A DNA stretch of 64,000 nt from positions 186,001 to 250,000 of the forward strand of contig CBDDAF010000003.1 of the NCBI GenBank assembly GCA_965224815.1, in the 5' to 3' direction. Shown here in pieces: positions 9,693 to 17,749 of the stretch (positions are counted from its first letter, which is position 1; each line of letters starts with the position of its first letter). The notes beneath the pieces are model-generated. The model was not told the DNA's origin and made no database searches. It saw only the letters and a program-made list of their open reading frames with translations. The translations under genes were made by a program, and so were the position numbers. The DNA is from CAYPEL01 sp036479985. GTDB lineage: Bacteria; Pseudomonadota; Gammaproteobacteria; DSM-19610.

Positions 9693-10202
9693 TTGGGCGT
9701 TTATTCAGTTGAAAAATTAATTGCCGAAGCGCGCAAACTTGCCGTCGAATTCCGGCGTACCACGGGAAAACCCTTGCCTGGTATCAGTGGTGAAATAGCC
9801 GAGCATGATGCAGCCACTTACCTTAATCTTGAATTATTGAAAGAAAAGCCGGGTGGTTATGACGCACTAGGAAAAGGTCGCCGTGATGGCTGGCGTGTCC
9901 AGATCAAGGGGCGGGTGATTTTTAACGACAGTAAATCCGGTCAACGCATTGGCCAGTTAAAAATGGAACAGGACTGGGATAGCGTTGTGCTGGTGATAAT
10001 GGATGAGAGCTATGAGACCTGTGAAATATTTGAAGCAGAACGTGAAGCAATAGAGACGGCAATGGAAGGCTCAACGAGCAGCAGCCGAAAAAAACGCGGC
10101 GCTATGTCCGTGGCGAAATTTAAAAATATTGCCAATCTGGTATGGACGCGTGAAGACGGTGAAATTGAAAATGAAGTTTGGGATAACCAGTCTGGCTCAT
10201 AG
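9693..10202 (+). CDS. Hypothetical protein with nuclease-like motif
   Basis: 169-residue soluble protein, start TTG at 9693 after a weak GAG ribosome site. I do not recognise the family. The layout (helix with E34, then D65, a short strand and Q70-x-K72 in DGWRVQIKGR) resembles the PD-(D/E)XK nuclease core, which often reads D...(E/Q)xK. That is inference from motif spacing only. A basic serine-rich stretch (SSSRKKR) lies near residue 130. It sits between REP copy R1 and a full double-hairpin element, just upstream of yoaA, in the accessory part of the window. Confidence 0.65.
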   Translation: MGVYSVEKLIAEARKLAVEFRRTTGKPLPGISGEIAEHDAATYLNLELLKEKPGGYDALGKGRRDGWRVQIKGRVIFNDSKSGQRIGQLKMEQDWDSVVLVIMDESYETCEIFEAEREAIETAMEGSTSSSRKKRGAMSVAKFKNIANLVWTREDGEIENEVWDNQSGS

Positions 10203-10306
10203 CCCCCTCTCCCCCAGGGAGAGGGCTGGGGAGAGGGGATTAGATAAAGCAACTGCCTTTTATTTCTATCCCTTCTCCCTAACCCTCCCCCTGAGGAGGA
10301 GGGGGC
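10202..10306. repeat. Double-hairpin C/G-rich element, copy A (full)
   Basis: About 105 bp with ends GCCCCC and GGGGGC. Two C/G-rich arms, each itself able to fold into a hairpin (pyrimidine-rich then purine-rich half), flank an A/T-rich centre with the core GCAACTGCC. The same architecture occurs at 19.9, 25.3 and 61.9 kb. It lies between the 9693 gene and yoaA. Confidence 0.88.
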
Positions 10307-10353
10307 AGCTTTATAAACGTACTCCATGGAACCATTTTTGCGAATTATAAATT

Positions 10354-12289
10354 ATGCATGCATCTGACTGGTTAACAGACAACGGTTCACTCGCGCACGA
10401 AGTGCCCGGATTTGCGGCGAGAGAAGAGCAGCTGACGATGGCAGATGCTGTGGAGCAGGCGTTCAATGAACAACGGACGCTGATTGTCGAAGCGGGTACC
10501 GGCACGGGTAAAACCTTCGCCTATCTTGTTCCCGCATTACTTTCCGGAAAACGGGTAATTGTCTCAACCGGAACGCGTCATCTACAGGATCAATTATTCC
10601 ACCGAGACTTACCGACTGTCAGGAAAGCCCTTATTTCTACCAGACAAATCGCATTACTCAAAGGGCGCGCAAATTATCTATGTCAACATCGCTTGTCAGT
10701 AACGCGTGATGAAGGGCGCTTACCAAACCGGCAACAGATGGATCAGTTAGTCAAAATAGCTGATTGGTCAGAGCGCACACGTTCCGGTGATATTGCCGAA
10801 CTATCCAGCGTGCCGGAAGATTCAAGTTTATGGCAGCGCGTCACTTCAACCACCGATAACTGTCTGGGTCAGGAATGTGACTGGTACAGCAAGTGCCATG
10901 TTTTACAGGCCAGAAAAAAAGCCTCGGAAGCCGATCTGGTGGTGATTAATCACCATTTATTATTCGCCGATATGGCATTGAAAGAAGAAGGCTTCGGTGA
11001 ACTGTTGCCTTCCGTGGATGCCTTTATCATCGATGAAGCGCACCAGTTACCAGCGACGGCTTCACAATTCTTTGGCGTTACCCTGAGTAGCCGACAACTG
11101 CAGGAACTGGCACGGGATACGATTACAGAATACGTTAAAGAATCAGGTGCAACAGGTGCGCTACAAGATTTAGCACGCAGTGTGGAAAATGCTACCAGTG
11201 ACGTGCGCGCGGCGATGGGAAAATTTGAACAGCGTGCCAGTTGGGCTACGATTGCCGATAATAAAAAATTGATAGCCAGTTTGACAGATTTGCGCGAACG
11301 ACTCAGTGAATTAACCCATCACTTAGAGAATGAAGCCTCGCGCAGTAAAGGGCTGGATAATTGCTGGAAGCGTGCGTTGTCCTTGCAACAAAAACTTTTA
11401 CAATCCACCGACCAACCACCGGACAATCACATCCACTGGTTTGAAACCTTCCGGCAATCCTTCAGGATAAACCTGACGCCGATCGATATCGCCGAAGCCT
11501 TCCAGGAAAAACGTGAACTGCTACCGGATACCTGGATATACACCTCTGCGACACTGACGGTGAATCACCGTTTTGAACATTTCTCTAATCGGCTGGGTCT
11601 TAAATGATGCGCAGCAGTTGGAGCTGGACAGTCCCTTTGATTACCAGCGTAATGCTTTATTGTATCTACCGGGCAATATGCCGGAACCTAACAGTGAAGG
11701 CTATAACGCTGCGGTACTGACGACGGCCCTGGAAGTAATCGCCGCCAGCAAAGGCAGGGCGTTTCTACTATTCACCAGCTACAAGGCATTAAATGAAGCC
11801 GCCAAAGGCTTGCGCGGTATTTGTCCGTTCCCATTGCTGGTACAAGGCGACGCCCCCAGGAATGAATTACTCGAACGCTTCCGGGAATTAGGTAATGCCG
11901 TCTTGTTAGGCACCAGCAGCTTCTGGGAAGGCGTCGACGTTCGTGGAGAAGCCTTGTCGTGTGTGCTGATTGATAAATTACCCTTTGCGTCACCCGGCGA
12001 TCCAGTGCTACAAGCCCGCATTGATGCGCTTAGGCAACAAGGCGGCAACCCCTTCGTAGATGAACAACTACCTCATGCTGTTATAACGCTAAAACAAGGA
12101 GTAGGCCGTTTGATACGCGATGTTAACGACAGAGGTGTTCTAGTACTTTGCGATCCCCGCTTGCTAACCAAAAGCTACGGCAAAGTATTCCTGAACAGCT
12201 TGCCAGATATGACAAAAACACAAGCATTGCAGGATGTTGAACAATTTTTTGATGAAGAGCCAGTAAGCAAGAAAATAGCCAACCAATAA
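10354..12289 (+). pseudogene. yoaA: YoaA/DinG-family helicase, frameshifted
   Basis: ATP-dependent XPD-like 5'-3' DNA helicase with an iron-sulfur cluster, linked in E. coli to replication repair. The first part (10354-11607, 417 residues) has Walker A GTGTGKT, the four cluster cysteines (NYLC, DNCLG, QEC, SKC) and the DEAH box. The second part runs in the next frame to 12289 and has the C-terminal motif GVGRLIRD. The frames meet near 11600-11607, where one extra base breaks RLGLK from the expected DAQQLELDSPF continuation. Removing it gives about 645 residues, as in E. coli YoaA (636). Either an assembly error or a real inactivating insertion. In E. coli yoaA neighbours tsaB, which follows here after an inserted gene. 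Confidence 0.88.
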
Positions 12290-12311
12290 TGATATTTAAA
12301 ATCACTATTAT

Positions 12312-12372
12312 CCCCAATCCCCTCTCCCTCCGGGAGAGGGCCAGGGAGAGGGAATAAAATAAATATCTTTTC
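12312..12372. repeat. Double-hairpin family, solo left arm B
   Basis: A single arm (hairpin core 12319-12352) followed by the A/T tail AATAAAATAAATATC, the same order as the left half of a full element. It lies between the yoaA stop and the DUF559 start, and its opposite arm is found just past the conserved part of that gene (12711-12753). Confidence 0.85.
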
Positions 12373-12392
12373 CACCTTATAAGGGAATCAAA

Positions 12393-12791
12393 ATGAAACA
12401 CCTAGCAAGGATGCTAAGAAAAAACTCAACAAACGCAGAAAACCTCCTCTGGAAACATCTCCGAGCCCACCGGCTCTCAGACTACAAATTCAAACGTCAG
12501 CAAATAATTGAACCCTACATCGTAGATTTCATCTGCCTCGAAGCTAAACTCATTATAGAAGCAGACGGTGGCCAACACCTGGAACAAACTGAAGCTGACA
12601 GAAAAAGAACTGAATATCTTGAATCACTGGGATATGAAATAATACGATTCTGGAATAACGATATATTGAATAATATTACTAGTGTGCTGGAGCGTATAAA
12701 CAACCGTCTGATTTTATCCCCTCTCCCCAGCCCTCCCCCTGAGGGGGAGGGAGTGGTGGAGCAAGTCATTCATGTGGATGCTTTGAAATGA
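12393..12791 (+). CDS. DUF559 endonuclease-domain protein
   Basis: 132-residue protein of the DUF559 family, a Vsr-like/PD-(D/E)XK fold predicted to cut DNA. The N-terminal helix (MLRKNSTNAENLLWKHLR) and the core strand VDFICLEAKLIIEADGGQH (residues 44-62, with D45, E50, E56, D58, H62) are diagnostic. A well-placed AAGGGA ribosome site precedes the ATG. The last 25 residues are not domain sequence: they are encoded by a right arm of the double-hairpin repeat and read PLPSPPPEGEG. The gene overlaps tsaB by four bases (ATGA). It lies between a left arm and a right arm of the repeat and splits yoaA from tsaB, which suggests insertion. Cellular role unknown. Confidence 0.85.
   Translation: MKHLARMLRKNSTNAENLLWKHLRAHRLSDYKFKRQQIIEPYIVDFICLEAKLIIEADGGQHLEQTEADRKRTEYLESLGYEIIRFWNNDILNNITSVLERINNRLILSPLPSPPPEGEGVVEQVIHVDALK
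12711..12753. repeat. Double-hairpin family, solo right arm C
   Basis: Right-type arm: TTTTATCCCCTCTCCCC followed by a purine-rich complement. It lies inside the 3' end of the DUF559 reading frame and encodes its C-terminal tail. Together with arm B it brackets the DUF559 domain. Confidence 0.85.
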
Positions 12792-13492
12792 AAATTCTCG
12801 CCATAGAAACTGCAACCGATGCCTGTTCCGCAGCATTGCTTATTGATGATTCCGTAAAACAGGAATTACACATCGCTCCGCGTGAACATGTAAAAATCAT
12901 CTTGCCCATGATCGATCGACTGTTAGCTACCGCAGAACTCAAAGTAAACCAGCTAGATGCAGTAGCATTCGGTCGTGGCCCCGGTTCATTCACGGGATTG
13001 CGAATAGCCACGGGCATCGCCCAGGGAATAGCCTTTAGCGCCGACTTACCCGTCGCGCCGGTCTCAACGCTGGCAGCCCTGGCACAAGGCTGTGTTCGGG
13101 AATATAAAGCATCCAATATACTCGCCGCACTAGATGCCCGCATGCAGGAAGTCTATTGGGGAATTTACCAAACCAGCAAAAATGGCTTAGTAGAATTACA
13201 AGGCACAGAAACAGTCTGTGCACCAAACCAGGTTGAACTCCCAGATGCTCAGGCAACTGGATAGGCGCCGGAAGCGGCTGGGATACGTACAAAGAAAGCC
13301 TGCAAGCAAGATGCGAAACGTAAAATAGATACTACCTATCCCGACCAACGCCCCCAGGCAGAAGATGTCGCCCGTCTTGCCATTCAACTTATCGAATCAG
13401 GCCAAACAGTCCCAGCAGAAGAAGCACACCCAATCTACCTACGAGATAATGTAGCTAATAAACCCAAACCAAAATCCACAACAAAACCATGA
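12788..13492 (+). pseudogene. tsaB: TsaB, t6A tRNA modification protein, two frameshifts
   Basis: Partner of TsaD, TsaE and TsaC in making N6-threonylcarbamoyladenosine on ANN-decoding tRNAs; normally essential. The N-terminal part (12788-13264) has the typical MKILAIETATDACSAAL start and the GRGPGSFTGLRIA motif. The frame is lost near 13250 (one base short), continues as WIGAGSGWDTYKESLQ in another frame, and is regained near 13321 (one base extra). The original frame then runs to the stop at 13490-13492. Repaired, the protein is about 234 residues, matching E. coli TsaB (231). Because TsaB is essential, two compensating indels 70 bases apart look more like sequence errors than decay, unless another copy exists. 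Confidence 0.88.
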
Positions 13493-13510
13493 AAAACGAC
13501 AACGCATTAA

Positions 13511-13568
13511 ATCCCCTCCCCCTCAGGGGGAGGGCTAGGGAGAGGGGATAAAATAAAAGTTGCTTCTC
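13511..13568. repeat. Double-hairpin family, solo left arm D
   Basis: Arm CCCCTCCCCCTCAGGGGGAG with the following AGGGAGAGGGGATAAAATAA tail. It is left-type, lies 19 bases after the repaired tsaB stop and has no matching right arm close by. Confidence 0.82.
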
Positions 13569-13611
13569 ACAACCTTCTCTAAAACTAAAAACCAAAAACG
13601 AACCTAAACCA

Positions 13612-13871
13612 ATGACCAACACCCTAACCAAAGTAAAAAAGAAATCCAAGCCAACCCCCAAAGCGCCGAAAGCCTAATCCTCTACGCCTTAATCAGCTCA
13701 CTACGCATGGAAAAAAGCGGCTTTATGTTCATCCTCCGCAAACTACGAGACTTATCACCAGCCAACCGGCAACTCGCCTACGAACTAATGGAATTAATGG
13801 CAACCAACGGAAACCAGGGCGTAGAATGGGAAACTGGATTGGAAGCGATAGACAAAGCAATAAAAGGCTAA
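13612..13871 (+). pseudogene. Small conserved-looking hypothetical gene, one frameshift
   Basis: The ATG at 13612 opens MTNTLTKVKK and the frame stops after 22 codons. Adding one base in the A-run near 13638-13643 joins it to a frame ending at 13869-13871, giving about 86 residues. The downstream part reads ILYALISSLRMEKSGFMFIL, then RKLRDLSPANRQLAYELMEL. It is helical and amphipathic, with no family I recognise. It follows tsaB and shares its A+C-rich composition. The clean downstream frame suggests a real gene with a homopolymer indel. Confidence 0.5.
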
Positions 13872-13892
13872 CAGTGAAAACACTGGCGCTCT

Positions 13893-13950
13893 TAGACTCC
13901 CTCTCCCTCCGGGAGAGGGCTGGGGAGAGGGGATAAAATAAAATTGTTTT
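13893..13950. repeat. Double-hairpin family, solo left arm E
   Basis: Left-type arm (TCCCTCTCCCTCCGGGAGAG and the following AGGGCTGGGGAGAGGGGAT) with the A/T tail AAAATAAAATTG, 25 bases after the small hypothetical gene. It opens the gene-poor stretch that follows. Confidence 0.82.
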
Positions 13951-15180
13951 TTAATGCTTCAAAATCACAGGAATAAAGGTGTATCAGCTTTATATTATCA
14001 AGAAAGGACGGTTTTAATGCTAAGGAAGTTTCAAGTTTACTGGTGGTGGTTCTGAAGGAAATAAATCTGACTCCTTTACTGATGCAATTGATGCGATTTA
14101 GTCTATAAAAGTTTCCCATTGACAGATGGTGTAATTTCCACTGCTCCAAGGGCATTAACCATTTCTTGGCGATGGTGTTTTATTGTTCCATTGCTATAAA
14201 GCTGTTGCTTATTACGCCAGATTAATTTCTTCCAATTTTTTAAGCGAGTTCGAGCGAGATGTTTAAACAGAAACAGCATCCGGGTTATCAAGATTTGAGT
14301 AGAAATTTAATAGGGTTTAAAAAATGTTTTACTGTAAGCATTGGTCCTTTAAATGGTGGAAATCCAGTTGTAAGATTAATTTATGGTTGCAACTCTGTTT
14401 GGGATTTCTGGTTCATAATATGGGTTCGATCATTACAAGCCCATCGGAACAATTTAACACTCGAAAATAGATTGCTTTATCTAATGTCATGTTTATTATA
14501 GAGTTCCTTTCTAAATTTGTGAAAATCTTAATGGAGAGCATTAAATTCGGACCTCAAGCTATCCTTCAATGACCGTGATTTTACGATGACAATATTTGTT
14601 GCATAATACCCAGCGATCAGCATTCATGAAGTTTTCATCCCAGGCAGTATCGATTTCAATATTATCCTCGTATAATATACCCCATGGTTAATGGGTTGAT
14701 CTTGGTAGCATTGTAAACAGCGATGTATCCAAAAGTTATTGCCATTTTATTTAAATCGAGTAATGCGCAGGAAACTGGTTCCATGTAATGCAGAATGAGT
14801 TATTCTGTTTTGTATCAGTAATTCTATGTAGAACCTGGGGTAAATGCATCCGACTGCATTCCGGGAATTGAGTTATGGATGCTATTTGTTTTTCCCGGAT
14901 TTCTAATAGGCGTATAATGGGGGAATCACCCTGTACGCCCCAGTTATTAAGTAAACTTTCTGTGTAGCCAAGAATTTTAATAAACGCAACAATAGATTCG
15001 CCGAAATAAGTAATTGGGTTGCCTAGAATAACGCTCTCTGAATTTTCTTCGGATATTATATTGGTGTTAATTTGAGTGCGCATATAAAATACAGAATAGG
15101 GATGAACAAATTAGTATTATAAAAAGATAATATATAATTTCAAAGGAATTTTATCGCACATGTTTGCTATTCGTATTTTT
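13951..15180. other. Gene-poor, A/T-rich stretch with decayed coding remnants
   Basis: No intact gene in about 1.2 kb. On the minus strand an open frame from 15083 to 14751 (110 residues, starting MRTQINTNIISEENS) can be followed, with several stops and shifts, to about 14560. There it reads RCLQCYQDQPINHG, then EIDTAWDENFMNADRWVLCN and KYCHRKITVIEG. The C-x2-C and C-x3-C pairs suggest a former zinc-binding protein. A second minus-strand piece near 14291-14103 (FKHLARTRLKNWKKLIWRN) is also isolated. I recognise neither. The stretch is best read as degraded foreign DNA. Confidence 0.5.
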
Positions 15181-15234
15181 TAGCTATACGGTATCAATAT
15201 ATTTGCAATAATACTTTTGGTGTCATTCCTGTTT

Positions 15235-15975
15235 ATGTTGTTTGACTTTACTCTATTACAAATAGGCATAACAGCCCTATTCTTCATCTGGGCAGGTTTC
15301 GTCCGAAGCGGCCTGGGCTTCGGCGGTGCAGCATTAGGCCTACCCTTAATGTTGTTCGTCCACGACCAGCCATTGTTCTGGCTACCCGTCATCGGCGCCC
15401 ACCTGTTATTTTTCTCAAGCCTGACACTCAGCACACGGCTGAACAATGTTGACTGGGGTTATTTAAAACAGTCAGGGATTTACATTATCCCGGCTGCGCT
15501 GGTCGGTGTCTTCGGGCTGTTAAATCTACCCAACAAATGGCTGTTGATTTTTATCTATTCAATCAGCCTGATTTATGGAACCTTTTGGGTGCTTAGTATT
15601 AGTGTTCGCAGTAATAAGGCCTGGCTGGATAAATTACTGCTGATTGTCGGTGGTTATGTCGCCGGCACTTCCTTGACTGGGGCGCCGTTGATGGTGGCAG
15701 TGTTTATGCGTAATGTGACGGCTGATCAACTACGTAATACGTTGTTCGTTTTATGGTTCGTTTTGGTGACGATAAAAATGAGTACTTTTGCCGTATTGGG
15801 TGTACCGTTGCATTTGACGTCAGCGTTGGCGTTGTTGCCGGTGGCGGCGATTGGGCATGTTGTTGGGTTGAAGATGCATGAGCGGATTTTGCGGAATGAT
15901 GTAGTGTTTAAGCGGGTGGTTGGTGGGGTGTTGATGTTGGTGAGTGTTTTGGGGTTGGGTAAGTTGGTTGTTTGA
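15235..15975 (+). CDS. TauE/SafE family sulfite/organosulfonate exporter-like permease
   Basis: Integral membrane protein of about 246 residues with seven or eight hydrophobic helices. The family signature FVRSGLGFGGAALGLPLM near the N-terminus and a second, weaker repeat in the C-terminal half (GGYVAGTSLTGAPLMVAVFM) are visible. I took the ATG at 15235; the same frame is open from a TTG at 15217. In a sulfur oxidiser a role in sulfite or thiosulfate handling is attractive, but the family has many substrates. The last 200 bases are extremely G+T-rich, and a right repeat arm begins three bases after the stop. Confidence 0.85.
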   Translation: MLFDFTLLQIGITALFFIWAGFVRSGLGFGGAALGLPLMLFVHDQPLFWLPVIGAHLLFFSSLTLSTRLNNVDWGYLKQSGIYIIPAALVGVFGLLNLPNKWLLIFIYSISLIYGTFWVLSISVRSNKAWLDKLLLIVGGYVAGTSLTGAPLMVAVFMRNVTADQLRNTLFVLWFVLVTIKMSTFAVLGVPLHLTSALALLPVAAIGHVVGLKMHERILRNDVVFKRVVGGVLMLVSVLGLGKLVV

Positions 15976-15977
15976 TT

Positions 15978-16018
15978 TGATCCCCTCTCCCTGGCCCTCC
16001 CCCTGGGGGGGAGGGGAT
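15978..16018. repeat. Double-hairpin family, solo right arm F
   Basis: Right-type arm (TCCCCTCTCCCTGGCCCTCC followed by a G-rich complement), directly after the TauE-like gene. It could act as a transcription terminator for that gene. Confidence 0.8.
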
Positions 16019-16082
16019 TGTTGTTTAGGGAGTGTATACTTAAGAATGCATAAGAATGTAGTTGACTGTGGAGGAATAGGCC

Positions 16083-16514
16083 ATGTCTGATACCAGTTTT
16101 GAGAAAGGTAGTTGTCTTTGCGGGGCGGTTAAAGTTTCGGCAAAAGCGATGAATCATAAAGTCGGTGCCTGTCATTGTGGGATGTGCCGGAAATGGACGG
16201 GTGGGCCTTTAATGGCTGCTGATTGCGGAACGGACGTTTCTTTTGAGGGCGAAGAAAATATTAGAATCTATGCTTCATCTGATTGGGCGGAGCGGGGGTT
16301 TTGCAGTCAGTGTGGTAGCCATCTCTTTTATCGGTTGAAAGCTAATCAGCAGTATATGATGCCAGTCGGGTTGTTTGATGAGTGTAAAAATCTGGTTTTT
16401 GATCACCAGGTTTTTATTGACGCTAAACCAGCTTATTATAGTTTTTCGAATAAGACGCATAATATGACCGGTGAAGAGCTGTTTGCACATTTTGCCTCGT
16501 CATCTGATGATTGA
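16083..16514 (+). CDS. GFA-family zinc protein (CENP-V/GFA domain)
   Basis: 143-residue protein of the glutathione-dependent formaldehyde-activating (GFA) fold. The zinc ligands are visible: C11-x-C13, C30-x-C32-x2-C35 in CHCGMC, and a later C-x2-C in FCSQCGSH. Most members of this family have no proven formaldehyde activity, so the substrate is unknown. It starts 65 bases after repeat arm F and is followed by the MBL hydrolase gene 69 bases downstream. Confidence 0.9.
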   Translation: MSDTSFEKGSCLCGAVKVSAKAMNHKVGACHCGMCRKWTGGPLMAADCGTDVSFEGEENIRIYASSDWAERGFCSQCGSHLFYRLKANQQYMMPVGLFDECKNLVFDHQVFIDAKPAYYSFSNKTHNMTGEELFAHFASSSDD

Positions 16515-16583
16515 CGCTGGAATAATTACCGATTTCTGCCGTCCTTTTTTATAGACGACTCTTTTTAACCGACAGGTAGGCTA

Positions 16584-17534
16584 ATGTATAAATACTTAAA
16601 ACTGTTTTGTCTCGCATTGCTTTCATTCAGTGTCAATGCCGAAGAACGTGGCCCAGCGATTCCGGACTATCCAGCTGACAAGATTACCGAAAACATCTAC
16701 GTCATTCATGGGCCGATTACCATGCCCAATCCAGATAACCAGGGTTTCATGAATAACCCCGGTATCATTATTACCAAGGCTGGCGTGGTACTGCATGATC
16801 CGGGCGGCACTGTTCAAAGTGGTGAAATGGTATTGCGGGCAGTTAAAAAACTGACTGATCAACCGGTGGTGGCGGTATTTAATTCTCACATTCACGGCGA
16901 TCATTGGCTGGGCAATCAGGCTGTCCGGGCTGCTTATCCAGATGCGGTGATTTATGGTCACCCAAATATGATCGAGCTGATTGAGGGAGGTGAAGGCAAG
17001 TCTTGGCTGGAGCTCATGGATAGAATGACTGAGGGTAAGTCCAAAGGGACGCAAGCGGTGGGGCCTGATAAACCTGTGGATAACGGCGATGAGATCAAAG
17101 TCGGTCAATATACTTTTGTGAACCATTATTATGGTCAGTCGCATACGACATCGGACGTTATGCTAGAGGTCAAGGAAGCGGGTATAGTTTTTCTGGGTGA
17201 TAATGTTCTAAATGGCCGCATCGCTCGTCTCGATGGCGGCAGTATGAAAGGTAATATTCAGGCCTGTGAGAACATTCTGAAAACCAAGGCTAAATTTTAT
17301 GTGCCGGGGCACGGTAAAAGCGGTGGCACGAAAGTTGTTGAATCGAGTTTGAATTATCTGAGTGCAGTTTATAGTACCGTTAAGAAATTGTATGAAGAAG
17401 GCTTGAGTGACTTTGAAATGAAAGACCAGGTGGCTGCGGCAGTTAAGGATTATGCAGGCTGGATCAGTTATGACGAGCAACTGGGTAAACACATCAGTTA
17501 TGCCTATCTGGAAATCGAAGCAGCTGATTTCTGA
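16584..17534 (+). CDS. Secreted MBL-fold metallo-hydrolase (SoxH-like)
   Basis: 316-residue metallo-beta-lactamase-fold protein with a Sec signal peptide (residues 1-19, cleavage after NA). The metal-binding motif HIHGDHW is near residues 102-108. Later ligands include the GQSHTTSD histidine, the FLGDN aspartate and the VPGHGKSGG histidine. The best relatives by pattern are periplasmic SoxH-like or quinoprotein-associated hydrolases; the substrate is not known. It is followed by REP copy R2, which may end the transcript. Confidence 0.85.
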   Translation: MYKYLKLFCLALLSFSVNAEERGPAIPDYPADKITENIYVIHGPITMPNPDNQGFMNNPGIIITKAGVVLHDPGGTVQSGEMVLRAVKKLTDQPVVAVFNSHIHGDHWLGNQAVRAAYPDAVIYGHPNMIELIEGGEGKSWLELMDRMTEGKSKGTQAVGPDKPVDNGDEIKVGQYTFVNHYYGQSHTTSDVMLEVKEAGIVFLGDNVLNGRIARLDGGSMKGNIQACENILKTKAKFYVPGHGKSGGTKVVESSLNYLSAVYSTVKKLYEEGLSDFEMKDQVAAAVKDYAGWISYDEQLGKHISYAYLEIEAADF

Positions 17535-17547
17535 GAGTCACAATAAA

Positions 17548-17613
17548 CTGGAGGAGCGGCTTCAGCCGCGATGGGGTGCGGTGTGTTCATCGCGGCTGAA
17601 GCCGCTCCTACAG
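17548..17613. repeat. REP-like inverted repeat, copy R2
   Basis: Same 24-bp arm pair as R1, with one mismatch in the left arm (CTGGAGGAGCGG instead of CTGTAGGAGCGG). It lies 13 bases after the MBL hydrolase stop. Confidence 0.9.
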
Positions 17614-17749
17614 ATCCTTGCTCATATATCAGTGGCCCCCTTAAATTAGATCCCTTCTATCCAGCCCTTTTCCCTAGAGGCAGCGCTGATGATATTTTGG
17701 GCGCTTATTTTCTGTATAATGCTGGCAAACCACAAGGAGGGAATCACAC

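Noticed and set aside
10202..10306. CRISPR array suggested by repeated C/G-rich units
   Set aside because: The units are widely spaced single elements with palindromic arms, not tandem repeats with unique spacers, and no cas gene is present.
11596..11612. Programmed +1 frameshift in yoaA like prfB
   Set aside because: No Shine-Dalgarno-like stimulator at the right distance, no CUU-UGA slippery site, and no known precedent in this family. Sequence error or mutation is simpler.
14103..14291. 62-residue minus-strand open frame (FKHLARTRLKNWKK)
   Set aside because: No ribosome site, no family match and it lies in degraded DNA; kept only as part of the gene-poor region.
13951..15978. A 2-kb composite element between arm E (left) and arm F (right)
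   Set aside because: The arms have the right polarity, but the interior holds an intact unrelated permease and decayed sequence with no mobility gene, so the pairing may be accidental.
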